Assembly (NCBI GenBank): GCA_905234985.1
Contig: CAJOJQ010000022.1
Location: forward strand, 1-50,331
Direction: 5' to 3'
Length of the DNA stretch: 50,331 nt
Source of the DNA: an uncultured Christensenellaceae bacterium
GTDB taxonomy: Bacteria > Bacillota > Clostridia > Christensenellales > Aristaeellaceae
Shown: positions 33,402-40,526 of the stretch, piece by piece
How the letters are laid out: each line of letters begins with the position of its first letter
How positions within the stretch are numbered: position 1 is the stretch's first letter
The notes under the pieces: model-generated
Seen by the model: only the letters and a program-made list of their open reading frames with translations
Told to the model about the DNA's origin: nothing
The model's database searches: none
Position numbers and translations under genes: made by a program

Positions 33402-33840
33402 ATCTCCTGTCAGTTGAAAGCTAAGGGAACGTTGGAGGCTTTGCCTCCAAACCTCCACCAGGGGGGTGACCCCCCTGGACCCGCGCTTGCGGATTCTGCT
33501 TGATGCACTGAATAAACAATTTCCCGCTGTTGCTTGAAGAATACCGCCATGCTTGCCGCCGTTATGCTTCTGGCCCGGCGTCCGAAGGACGCCAACCCGA
33601 ATGCAAAGCATCCGGGAAAAGCCGGGGAATAATCCCCAGGGGAAAGCGAGCTTTCCCCCTGGGATTTTCCCGGCTTTTCTTGGGCCAGAAGCAGCCCGAA
33701 TATCGTAACTCCCTGCCGCAGGCGAAAACCGCATGCTTTTACTTTCAAGCCGATCGCCAGGCGGGGTGCAGGGGATCATCCCCTGCCGCGGGGTCTGGGG
33801 CCGCGGAGGCCCCAGGCTTTCTTTCTGTCTCCCGCTGATA
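33402..33840. repeat. Palindrome-rich gene-free region after spo0A
   Basis: No gene is supported. There is a GGAGGCTTTGCCTCC hairpin, an AGGGGGGTGACCCCCCT hairpin, and then a nested structure: outer stem 33565-33576 / 33682-33693 (TGCTTCTGGCCC), middle stem 33615-33625 / 33669-33679 (GAAAAGCCGGG), inner stem 33634-33647 / 33651-33663. Further hairpins GCAGGGGATCATCCCCTGC and GGGGCC...GGCCCC follow. Confidence 0.6.
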
Positions 33841-33893
33841 TATAAAATAGAAACGTTTTTCGGAAACGATCTTGTAAAACCCCGTTCCCCCGC

Positions 33894-33922
33894 TTGTGAG
33901 GAAAGGGGAAATATGGTATACT
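33894..33922 (+). promoter_or_regulatory. Promoter of the secreted glycosidase-like gene
   Basis: TTGTGA (33894-33899), 17-bp spacer, TATACT (33917-33922), 75 bp before the ATG. Confidence 0.5.
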
Positions 33923-33996
33923 GATAAAGAAAGCAGCCCAAGCGCTGCCCTTCACAAAATCGCAGTCTCCAAATATGATTGGATCGGGGGATGAAC

Positions 33997-35910
33997 ATGA
34001 TGAGAAAGCTCTCTTTGCTGCTCGTTTTGCTGCTTACGCTGGGATACGTCTTTTCCGCCCAGGCGGAGGACGCGGCGGGCATCCGGGGCTATTCCCGCAG
34101 CGGCGGATATGAATACGTGGCCTTCGGCTCCTATCCCACGGACGAGGACGGCACGGTGCGGCCCATCGTGTGGCGGGTGCTGAAAAGCCAAAACGGGGAA
34201 GCGTACCTGCTCAGCGAATACATCCTGTTCGCCGCGCCGGTACACGGGGATTACCAGCATTACCAGGGCTGGGAATCCAGCGATTTATACAATTACCTGA
34301 ACGGCACGTTCCTGAACGACGCCTTCACGGCGGAGGAACAGAGCGCCCTGCTGGTTCGCACGGAGGATAACGCCCTGGTGACGCTGATCACCTCCGACGA
34401 AATGAAGGACGCTTCCCTGGGCTTTTCCTCCAACTCCGCCCGCCTGTGTACCAGCACGGCCTGGGCCAGCGTGGCGGTGGATCCGCCCATCTTTGAGCTG
34501 CCCAGCTACAACTACTGGAAAGAGACCAAAAACCAGCCCCACCTGTACAAATACTCCAAGGGCGGCAAGAAATACAGCCCCTGGTGGAGCCGCACCCGCA
34601 GCGCGGATTATCCCCACGAGCAGCGCCGGGTGATGGACGAGGGCAAGATCGGCCGCATTTCCGTGGGCAACAGCGATTTGGGCGTGCGCCCCGCCATCCA
34701 CGTGGATTTGAGCCTGCTGAACATCCAGGGCGGCAGCGGCGCCCTGGCCTCCCCCTATGAACTGACGCTTTCCGGCGGCAGCGGCACGACGCAGACCGCC
34801 GCGACGGAAGCCGCCGACCTGCAGCCGGAACCCACCCAGATTCCCGCGGACGAGATTCCCGTGGTGGTGCTGACCACGGCCCAGCCCAAGGAAGCCGCCA
34901 AGGCGGAGCCCACCCAGCAGCCGGAGGAAACCAAGCCCGCCGAAACCGCCGCGCCTGCCGCAAATGACGCCGCCGGAAAGAAGGGCTTCACCGCCGCCGC
35001 CAACCCCGAAACCATTCACGAGCTGTTCCCCGCCCTGACCGCCGAAGGCTTCCTGCCGGAGGGCGAAGAGGAATTCGTATACCAGGACGGGGCCAAGGGC
35101 CTGTGGCTGTACTGCTCCCAGACCCTGCGCATCGAAATCAACCGCCGCACGGGCACCAACAGCAAAAAGCAGCCCCTGCGCTGGTACGAGGCCCAAATCT
35201 TCACCCGGGACGAAAGCGAGCTGTTTGACTTCTTCCCCTACGACGAAGCCCACTACACCTCCTACGGCGACCGGTACAAGACCTACGCGGATAACATCGC
35301 TCAGCAGCACAAGGTGGTTTTCGCCATCAATTCCGATTACTTCATTTACCGCATCGAGCGGGATCACGAGGAAAGCTACAATTACCCCATCGGCGTGATC
35401 ATCCGGGACGGCCAGGTGCTGTTCGACCGGCCCAAGAAGGCCAGCTCCACCGTTTACCCGCCCCTGGACGTGATGGCCCTGTATCCCGACGGCAGCGTTT
35501 CCCTGCATAAAAACGCCACCGTGACCGCCAAGGAGCTGCTGGCCGCCGGGGCCACCGATTCCGTTTCCTTCGGCCCCATCCTGGTGGAAAACGGCGAGGT
35601 CTCCCCCCGCTCCACGGAATACGGCAACACCCCCAACCCCCGCACCGCCTGGGGCATGGTGGAGCCGGGCTACTACATCGCCGTGGTGGTGGAAAGCCGC
35701 ACCTCCGAAAGCAAGGGCGAGGGCTGCGTGTGGCTGGGCCAGAAAATGGCCGAGCTGGGCTGCACCTCCGCCATCAACTTAGACGGCGGGGCTACCAGCG
35801 TGATGATGTTCATGGGCCACCAGATCAACAAATCCGGCAATTACGGCGATATTACCAACCGCAGGCAGAACGAGCTGTTCGGCATCGGCCATTCTGATAA
35901 TATCATCTAA
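33997..35910 (+). CDS. Secreted two-domain protein: DUF6273-like plus phosphodiester glycosidase (NAGPA-like)
   Basis: Exported protein of about 637 residues. A signal peptide (MRKLSLLLVLLLTLGYVFSA) is followed by a DUF6273-like domain (about 30-250: EYVAFGSYPTDEDG, PIVWRVLKSQ, NLYNYLNGTF-like SSDLYNYLNGTFLN, GVRPAIHVDL). A Pro/Thr/Glu/Ala-rich linker covers 255-330. The C-terminal domain is phosphodiester glycosidase-like: FAINSDYFIY, SFGPILVENGEV, PRTAWGMVEPGYYI and INLDGGATSVMMF. The NAGPA family exposes sugars by cleaving GlcNAc-phosphodiesters; bacterial members act on wall polymers or glycans. ATG 33997 lies 6 nt after GGGGG; ATG 33991 and 34000 are alternatives. It is monocistronic. 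Confidence 0.85.
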   Translation: MMRKLSLLLVLLLTLGYVFSAQAEDAAGIRGYSRSGGYEYVAFGSYPTDEDGTVRPIVWRVLKSQNGEAYLLSEYILFAAPVHGDYQHYQGWESSDLYNYLNGTFLNDAFTAEEQSALLVRTEDNALVTLITSDEMKDASLGFSSNSARLCTSTAWASVAVDPPIFELPSYNYWKETKNQPHLYKYSKGGKKYSPWWSRTRSADYPHEQRRVMDEGKIGRISVGNSDLGVRPAIHVDLSLLNIQGGSGALASPYELTLSGGSGTTQTAATEAADLQPEPTQIPADEIPVVVLTTAQPKEAAKAEPTQQPEETKPAETAAPAANDAAGKKGFTAAANPETIHELFPALTAEGFLPEGEEEFVYQDGAKGLWLYCSQTLRIEINRRTGTNSKKQPLRWYEAQIFTRDESELFDFFPYDEAHYTSYGDRYKTYADNIAQQHKVVFAINSDYFIYRIERDHEESYNYPIGVIIRDGQVLFDRPKKASSTVYPPLDVMALYPDGSVSLHKNATVTAKELLAAGATDSVSFGPILVENGEVSPRSTEYGNTPNPRTAWGMVEPGYYIAVVVESRTSESKGEGCVWLGQKMAELGCTSAINLDGGATSVMMFMGHQINKSGNYGDITNRRQNELFGIGHSDNII

Positions 35911-35986
35911 TTACGAGGTGCGAAAATATCCCTTCTATAAACGAATCCCCTGTGCAATCCTCCATGTTCTTTGCTCCTTGTATTCC

Positions 35987-36162
35987 GGGAATGATCCTTC
36001 ACCTGCTGCTTCGCTCTCGCTCCGCAGCGTTCAGGATGACAATGCAAGGGGGCTGTGATAAACGCGGCATGCCGCGCGCCAAACAGATAAACCGGCCAAC
36101 ACGCACTGTCATCCTGAGCGGCGTGGAGCGGGAGCGAAACGCCAAGCGAAGGATCATTCCCC
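35987..36162. mobile_element. MITE-like inverted repeat without coding capacity
   Basis: Imperfect terminal inverted repeats of about 55 bp (35987-36045 and 36105-36162) flank about 60 bp. The ends read GGGAATGATCCTTC... and ...GAAGGATCATTCCC; the inner parts CAGGATGACA / TGTCATCCTG. This CCTGAG/AAGGATC type of repeat is common in gut Firmicute intergenic DNA. No transposase lies nearby, and no target duplication is clear. Confidence 0.55.
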
Positions 36163-36170
36163 CAAAAATG

Positions 36171-36210
36171 CAATTCCCCCGTGCGTTTCCGCACAGGGGA
36201 ATTGTTTTTA
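36171..36210 (+). terminator. Terminator downstream of the secreted glycosidase-like gene
   Basis: The 14-bp stem AATTCCCCCGTGCG / CGCACAGGGGAATT (one mismatch) with a TTTC loop is followed by a T-run. It lies 260 bp after the stop, beyond the MITE-like repeat, which may have been inserted between gene and terminator. Confidence 0.8.
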
Positions 36211-36257
36211 TCCGTCCCAACCGAGGGCGAGGGGCGTTATGGGAGGTTTACTTAGGT

Positions 36258-36671
36258 TCACACCCAATCCGGTTCCTTCATGATCGGGAACACGCCGGTA
36301 TTGATGATGTAGCCCAGCGACAAGCGGCCGATGCTCGCGGTGAAGGTTTCGCCGTTGCCCAGAGCGAGTTCCAGGTGACCCTTGCCGGCTTCGTCAACCG
36401 TTACTTCGGTATCCACGCCGTCGGCGTTGGTCAGGATCAGCTTGCCGTCCTCAACGCGGAAGTTGAAATATTCCTTGTAGCCGTCCTTGACGACGAGGAA
36501 CTTGCGGGTGGAAACGACCCTGATTTCGCTGCCTCCGTCGCCGGGGAGGGTGGCGTAATACCTGCCGGGGCCTTCTTCTTGGAAGGAGTCCAAGGCCAGC
36601 GCGGGCACGGCGGACAGGAGCAGGGTCAGCGCCAGGATGGCGGCCAGAAGCATTTTGACGGTTTTCTTCAT
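36258..36671 (-). CDS. Small exported protein of unknown function
   Basis: Protein of 137 residues with signal peptide (MKKTVKMLLAAILALTLLLS, ending ALA) and a mature part of about 110 residues predicted all-beta (GRYYATLPGDGGSEIRVVS, FLVVKDGYKEYFNFRV). No lipobox, cysteine or sorting signal is present, so it is probably released or loosely bound. I do not recognise a family. It has a perfect-consensus promoter (36721-36749) and an RBS AAAGGGG, which suggests strong expression. It stands alone behind the lepB terminator. Confidence 0.75.
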   Translation of the reverse strand: MKKTVKMLLAAILALTLLLSAVPALALDSFQEEGPGRYYATLPGDGGSEIRVVSTRKFLVVKDGYKEYFNFRVEDGKLILTNADGVDTEVTVDEAGKGHLELALGNGETFTASIGRLSLGYIINTGVFPIMKEPDWV

Positions 36672-36720
36672 GATGAAAAACCCCTTTCAATTAAAATGGG
36701 AATATTCTTCCTTTTTTTCC

Positions 36721-36749
36721 ATTATAGCATATTATTCACAATCTGTCAA
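36721..36749 (-). promoter_or_regulatory. Perfect-consensus promoter of the small exported protein
   Basis: On the minus strand TTGACA (36744-36749), 17-bp spacer, TATAAT (36721-36726): both hexamers match the sigma-A consensus exactly. Confidence 0.8.
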
Positions 36750-36796
36750 GAAGAAAATGCACTTTCTGTAAAAAAATGATTGTTTCCACGGAACAG

Positions 36797-36821
36797 AAAA
36801 CCCCCTCCGTTCGGAAGGGGG
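36797..36821 (-). terminator. Terminator of the DUF951-lepB operon
   Basis: The stem CCCCCTCC / GGAAGGGGG with a short loop runs into TTTT on the minus strand, 35 bp past the lepB stop. Confidence 0.75.
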
Positions 36822-36855
36822 CTTCACGTGCGGCGCACCGCCGCAAGGTTTTTGC

Positions 36856-37536
36856 TTATTTCACGCCGCGCATCTGATTGAAGGGCAGCAGCACGGATTT
36901 TACCTTGCCCATGATGGCGCCGCGGGAAATGGGGCCCACGTCGCTGGCCCGGCTGTCGTGGGAGGAATAGCGGTTATCGCCCATGACGAAATATTCGTCC
37001 GCGCCTAACTTCCGCTTGGCGTAATCCGAGGGCACGCTGCCCATGAATTCGGGATCCTCCACCAATTCGTCGTTCACGTACAGATGGCCGCCGGTGATCT
37101 CCACGGTATCGCCGGGCAGGGCCACCAGGCGCTTGACGAACAGCGTGTAGGTATCCAGGGACAGGGCGGCGCTGATGTTGATCTGGCTGGCCCCCCGCTC
37201 GTTCATGCGGCCCGGATAGCGGCAGATGACGATATCGTTGCGCTGGGGTTCGCCAAACAGGTAATCCCATTTGGTGGCCAGCACGATTTCGCCGTCCTTC
37301 AGGGTGTTGGTCATGCTGGTGCCGTCCACCCGGATGGGTTCGGCCACGAAAGCGCGCACGGCGGTGGCGATGAGCACCGCAGCCAGGATCGTCCACACCC
37401 AGCTCCAGATTTTCAGGGCCAGGGGCTTATTCTTTTCCTTTTCCTTCTGCTTTGCCACCTTTTCCTTGTGCCGCTCCCAAAAGGTGGAGGGCTTTTTTTC
37501 CGTCTGCGCGGAAGCAGGCTGTTTTTCTGTCTGCAT
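36856..37536 (-). CDS. lepB: Signal peptidase I
   Basis: Membrane serine protease that removes signal peptides from exported proteins. The protein has 226 residues: a Lys/Glu-rich cytoplasmic head (1-40, unusually long and charged), one TM segment (about 42-62), and an extracellular catalytic domain with nucleophile S74 (VDGTSMTNTL), general base K135 (KRLVALPGDTVEI) and the GDNRYSSHDSR box. It is encoded 10 bp downstream of a DUF951 gene under one promoter. Likely client proteins in this window include the PIG-L, phosphodiester-glycosidase-like and binding proteins, several of which end their signal in AxA. Confidence 0.96.
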   Translation of the reverse strand: MQTEKQPASAQTEKKPSTFWERHKEKVAKQKEKEKNKPLALKIWSWVWTILAAVLIATAVRAFVAEPIRVDGTSMTNTLKDGEIVLATKWDYLFGEPQRNDIVICRYPGRMNERGASQINISAALSLDTYTLFVKRLVALPGDTVEITGGHLYVNDELVEDPEFMGSVPSDYAKRKLGADEYFVMGDNRYSSHDSRASDVGPISRGAIMGKVKSVLLPFNQMRGVK

Positions 37537-37546
37537 GGTCAGGTTC

Positions 37547-37762
37547 TTACTCCTCTCTTTCAGCCTCGGGCGCGGCGGCGCGCTGGATCAGCTTCTTGCG
37601 GCGCTTAAAAAACACCTCGCGATCCAGCATCACGATCCGTCCGCAGCCCTGGCATTTGATCTTAATGTCGGCTCCCGTCCGGATGACCACCCAGGTGTCG
37701 CCGCCGCAGGGGTGAGGCTTCCGGGTCTGGATCACGTCGCCCAGAAATACGTCGTTGTCCAC
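37547..37762 (-). CDS. DUF951 family protein
   Basis: Small cytosolic protein of 71 residues with the family signature TRKPHPCGGDTWVVIRTGADIKIKC, split as KPHPCGG and KCQGCGRIVMLDR. The cysteines C (HPC) and CQGC probably bind zinc. It has the size and fold expected for a nucleic-acid-binding S1/KOW-like protein; function is unknown. The start is GTG 37762, with GGGAGG 8 nt upstream; longer versions would include the promoter. It is the first gene of an operon with lepB. Confidence 0.9.
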   Translation of the reverse strand: MDNDVFLGDVIQTRKPHPCGGDTWVVIRTGADIKIKCQGCGRIVMLDREVFFKRRKKLIQRAAAPEAEREE

Positions 37763-37793
37763 GCGGCTTCCCTCCCTGATGATCGTTGGGTCT

Positions 37794-37822
37794 ATTATAT
37801 ACGCATTTCCGCAATTATTCAA
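37794..37822 (-). promoter_or_regulatory. Promoter of DUF951-lepB
   Basis: On the minus strand TTGAAT (37817-37822), 17-bp spacer, TATAAT (37794-37799), 32 bp before the GTG start. Confidence 0.6.
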
Positions 37823-37931
37823 TGACAATTCTTTTCAGAACGCGCAAGTTTACAATAAAGTCACAAAGTTGCGGCGGGAAGCATAGTCGCAGCTGTTCAG
37901 CCGTGACGGACGGAAGCCGTTTGCAAGCAAA

Positions 37932-38049
37932 AGAGTTCAGAGTTGAGAGTTCAGAGTTCAGATGAATATAGTCCTCCAAGCTGTCGGCTTCCCAACGCTT
38001 GTGAAACAAAATAAATCTGAACTCTCAACTCTGAACTCTGAACTCTCTC
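37932..38049. repeat. Inverted pair of heptamer tandem arrays
   Basis: Left array 37933-37960: GAGTTCA, GAGTTGA, GAGTTCA, GAGTTCA. Right array 38018-38045: TGAACTC, TCAACTC, TGAACTC, TGAACTC. The two pair perfectly over 24 bp (37932-37955 with 38016-38039) around a spacer of about 60 bp. The array lies between the GlnQ-type gene stop and the DUF951 promoter. Confidence 0.85.
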
Positions 38050-38072
38050 TGCCTTAAACTGTTCTTTACCGG

Positions 38073-38801
38073 TCAATCTCCAAGCCCGATAAAGGCTTTC
38101 ACCTTTTCGCTGCCGAAAACCTCCTGGGGCGTGCCGTCGGCCACGATCACGCCGTCCTCCATGAACACCACGCGGTCGGCCACCTCCCGGGCGAAGTTCA
38201 TTTCGTGGGTGACCACCACCATGGTGCGCTTTTCCTTGGCCAGACTGCGGATGACGCCCAGCACCTCCTGGGTGAGCAGGGGGTCCAGGGCGCTGGTGGG
38301 TTCGTCAAAGCAGAGCAGCTCGGGGTCCATGGCCAGGGCGCGGGCGATGGCCACCCGCTGCTGCTGGCCGCCGGAAAGCTGGCAGGGGTAGGCCGCTTCC
38401 TTGTCCTCCAAGCCCACTTTTTTGAGCAGCTGGCGGGCGTACTTTTCCGCCTCCGCCTTGGGCCGTTTCAGCACGCAGCACTGGGCCTCGGTCAGGTTTT
38501 TCAGTACGCTCATATGGGGAAACAGGTTAAAATTCTGAAACACGTAGCCCATTTTCAGGCAGATGCTCCGCTGATCCTTCACGGGGACGTATACGCCGTC
38601 CTTGACCAATGCCTGCCCGTCCACCAGGATGGTGCCGCCGTCGGCCTTTTCGAGGTTGTTCACGCAGCGCATCAGGGTGCTTTTGCCCGAACCGCTGCGG
38701 CCGATGATGGCGACCACTTCGCCCTTGCGCACCTCCAGGGAGATGCCCTTCAGCACGCCCAAGCCGTCAAATTGCTTTTCCAGGCCGATCACCTTCAGCA
38801 T
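38073..38801 (-). CDS. Polar amino-acid ABC transporter ATP-binding protein
   Basis: ATPase of a GlnQ/HisP-type importer, 242 residues. Walker A GRSGSGKST (about 34-42), Q-loop VFQNFNLFPHM, signature LSGGQQQR, Walker B LLCFDEPTSALD and the H-loop VVTHEM are all intact. It follows the permease gene by 15 bp and is the last of three importer genes (binding protein, permease, ATPase). The substrate is not readable; glutamine, cystine or similar polar amino acids are typical. Confidence 0.95.
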   Translation of the reverse strand: MLKVIGLEKQFDGLGVLKGISLEVRKGEVVAIIGRSGSGKSTLMRCVNNLEKADGGTILVDGQALVKDGVYVPVKDQRSICLKMGYVFQNFNLFPHMSVLKNLTEAQCCVLKRPKAEAEKYARQLLKKVGLEDKEAAYPCQLSGGQQQRVAIARALAMDPELLCFDEPTSALDPLLTQEVLGVIRSLAKEKRTMVVVTHEMNFAREVADRVVFMEDGVIVADGTPQEVFGSEKVKAFIGLGD

Positions 38802-38816
38802 GGCTTCTCCCTCCTT

Positions 38817-39485
38817 TTACTGATAGTAGTTGAGCTTCTTTTCCGCAAACCGGCTTGCCTGCTCGGTAATGCCGTTCATGAGCAGGTAAATCAGCATGGC
38901 GATCAGGTACGGCTCAACGGACGAGGAGGAAGAAACGTGCTTCTTCGCCAGGCTCATCAATTCCGTCACGGCAATGGTGCTGGCCAGGGCAGTATCCTTG
39001 ACCAAGGTAATCACTTCGTTCGTCACCGGCAGCAGCACCCGCTTGCACACCTGGGGCAGCACCACCCGGAAAAACACCTGGACTTTCTTCATGCCCAGCA
39101 CCTGGCCCGCCTCCCACTGTCCCGGCGGGATGGATTGGATGCCGCCCCGGAAGATTTCCGCGAAATAGGCGGCGTAATTGATTGTAAAGGCCAGGATGGC
39201 GGTGGAAAACCGATCAAAGGATATAGGCCCCGTCGTAGGCAGCAGGAAAAAAATGAACATGATTTGCAGCATCAGCGGCGTTCCGCGCATAATATAAATA
39301 TACACGGAAATGGGGCCGCGCAGCCAGCCATGGCGGCTCATACGCCCCGTAGCCACCAGCATGCCCAAAGGAATGGACAGAAGCAGGGTGAGAAGAAAGA
39401 TTTGAACCGTCACCCCTACGCCGTTCCCCAAAATAGTAATCAGGTTCCACAGCTTTTCCGGATTGTTCAGATATTTAATGCCCAC
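38817..39485 (-). CDS. Polar amino-acid ABC transporter permease
   Basis: Membrane subunit of the HisM/GlnP type, 222 residues, with about five TM helices. The EAA loop is QWEAGQVLGMKKVQVFFRVV, which contacts the ATPase, and the N-terminal segment LGNGVGVTVQIFLLTLLLS is typical. The start is GTG 39485. A hairpin separates it from the binding-protein gene; the ATPase follows 15 bp later. Confidence 0.93.
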   Translation of the reverse strand: MGIKYLNNPEKLWNLITILGNGVGVTVQIFLLTLLLSIPLGMLVATGRMSRHGWLRGPISVYIYIMRGTPLMLQIMFIFFLLPTTGPISFDRFSTAILAFTINYAAYFAEIFRGGIQSIPPGQWEAGQVLGMKKVQVFFRVVLPQVCKRVLLPVTNEVITLVKDTALASTIAVTELMSLAKKHVSSSSSVEPYLIAMLIYLLMNGITEQASRFAEKKLNYYQ

Positions 39486-39506
39486 GCGTTTTCCCCCTAT
39501 TCAAAG

Positions 39507-39533
39507 CGGGGGCCAAATGTACATTGGCCCCCG
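39507..39533 (-). promoter_or_regulatory. Intercistronic hairpin between binding protein and permease genes
   Basis: Near-perfect palindrome CGGGGGCCA-ATGTACAT-TGGCCCCCG without a following T-run. Such structures often stabilise or attenuate the upstream message, so the binding protein is made in excess. Confidence 0.6.
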
Positions 39534-39553
39534 TTTCCGCGCTTGGTATGATA

Positions 39554-40366
39554 TTAGTTCGCTTCCACGATGGAAATGTCCTTGCCAAACCATTTTTCGG
39601 TGATCTGGGCCAGGGTGCCGTCCTTCGCCATTTCAAACAGGATTTCGTTCACCTTATCCCGCAGGGCCACGTCCTCCTTGCGGAAGCCGATGCCGTACAA
39701 ATCGTCCTCCAGGGTATCCACCACCACCAGGCTTTCGTCGCCTAAGCCCGCGATGCGGAATTCCGCCACCACCAGGTCGATCAGCACGCCATCCTCACGC
39801 CCCTGTTGCAGAGCCATCAGGGCAGTCAGGTAATCGTCATAGGTGTTCACTGTCACGGAAGCTTTGAAATCGGCGTACTTCTCTGTTTCCAGCACTTCCT
39901 CCGCGAAAGAGCCACCCTGCACGGCGATATTCTTGCCCGCCATATCGGCAATGGATGAGAAGCCAGCGGAATCCTTGGCGATCATGACGATCTTGTTATT
40001 CATATACGCCACGGACATGGACATGCTTTTCAGCCGTTCATCCGTAATGGACATACCGTTCCAGATGCAGTCGATATTTTTCTTGGTCAGTTCCGTATCC
40101 TTGTTGTCCCAGATAATAGGCTGGCACTCCAGAGTCACGCCCAGCCGGGCGCACACTTCCTTGGCCAGGTCGATGTCGTAGCCGATAATTTCATTGGTAT
40201 CTTCATCCCGATAGCCCATGGGCGGGAAGGTGTCGTCCAGGCCCAGGATCAGTTTACCATTGTCCAAAATATACTGCAAGGAACCGTCGTCTTCAGCCAT
40301 CGCGGGAATCACCATGGCAGTCAGCGCCATCAAAGCGGCCAACAGCAGCGCCAGCGTCTTCTTCAT
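39554..40366 (-). CDS. Amino-acid ABC transporter substrate-binding protein (SBP_bac_3)
   Basis: Extracytoplasmic binding protein of 270 residues. The signal peptide (MKKTLALLLAALMALTAMVI...AMA) has no lipobox cysteine, so, unlike most Firmicute binding proteins, it may be released or retained without a lipid anchor. The mature part has family blocks ILDNGKLILGLDDTFPPMGY, IIGYDIDLAKEVCARLG, NIDCIWNGMSIT and FEMAKDGTLAQITEKWFG. It is the first gene of the three-gene importer operon and has its own promoter with a palindrome just downstream of the -10 box. Confidence 0.94.
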   Translation of the reverse strand: MKKTLALLLAALMALTAMVIPAMAEDDGSLQYILDNGKLILGLDDTFPPMGYRDEDTNEIIGYDIDLAKEVCARLGVTLECQPIIWDNKDTELTKKNIDCIWNGMSITDERLKSMSMSVAYMNNKIVMIAKDSAGFSSIADMAGKNIAVQGGSFAEEVLETEKYADFKASVTVNTYDDYLTALMALQQGREDGVLIDLVVAEFRIAGLGDESLVVVDTLEDDLYGIGFRKEDVALRDKVNEILFEMAKDGTLAQITEKWFGKDISIVEAN

Positions 40367-40407
40367 AAAATCTACTCCTTTTCGCGCGTCGCGTTCATTA
40401 TTTTATC

Positions 40408-40425
40408 GCTTTACCACAGTAAAGC
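40408..40425. promoter_or_regulatory. Operator-like palindrome in the importer leader
   Basis: GCTTTAC-CACA-GTAAAGC, 18 bp, a few bases downstream of the -10 box of the importer promoter and about 40 bp before the start codon. Its position fits a repressor site; a small mRNA hairpin is the alternative. Confidence 0.45.
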
Positions 40426-40431
40426 AAATAT

Positions 40432-40460
40432 ATGGTAACATACCGCACAGTTTTTGTCAA
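40432..40460 (-). promoter_or_regulatory. Promoter of the amino-acid importer operon
   Basis: On the minus strand TTGACA (40455-40460), 17-bp spacer, TACCAT (40432-40437). Confidence 0.5.
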
Positions 40461-40526
40461 TCTTTATTTTTTTCAATCGAAAACGCCGCCCGGAAGCCGG
40501 ACGGCGGGAGAAACATTTTTAGGGAA

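Noticed and set aside
37932..38049. CRISPR array
   Set aside because: Units are 7 bp and contiguous without spacers; the arms are inverted; no cas genes nearby.
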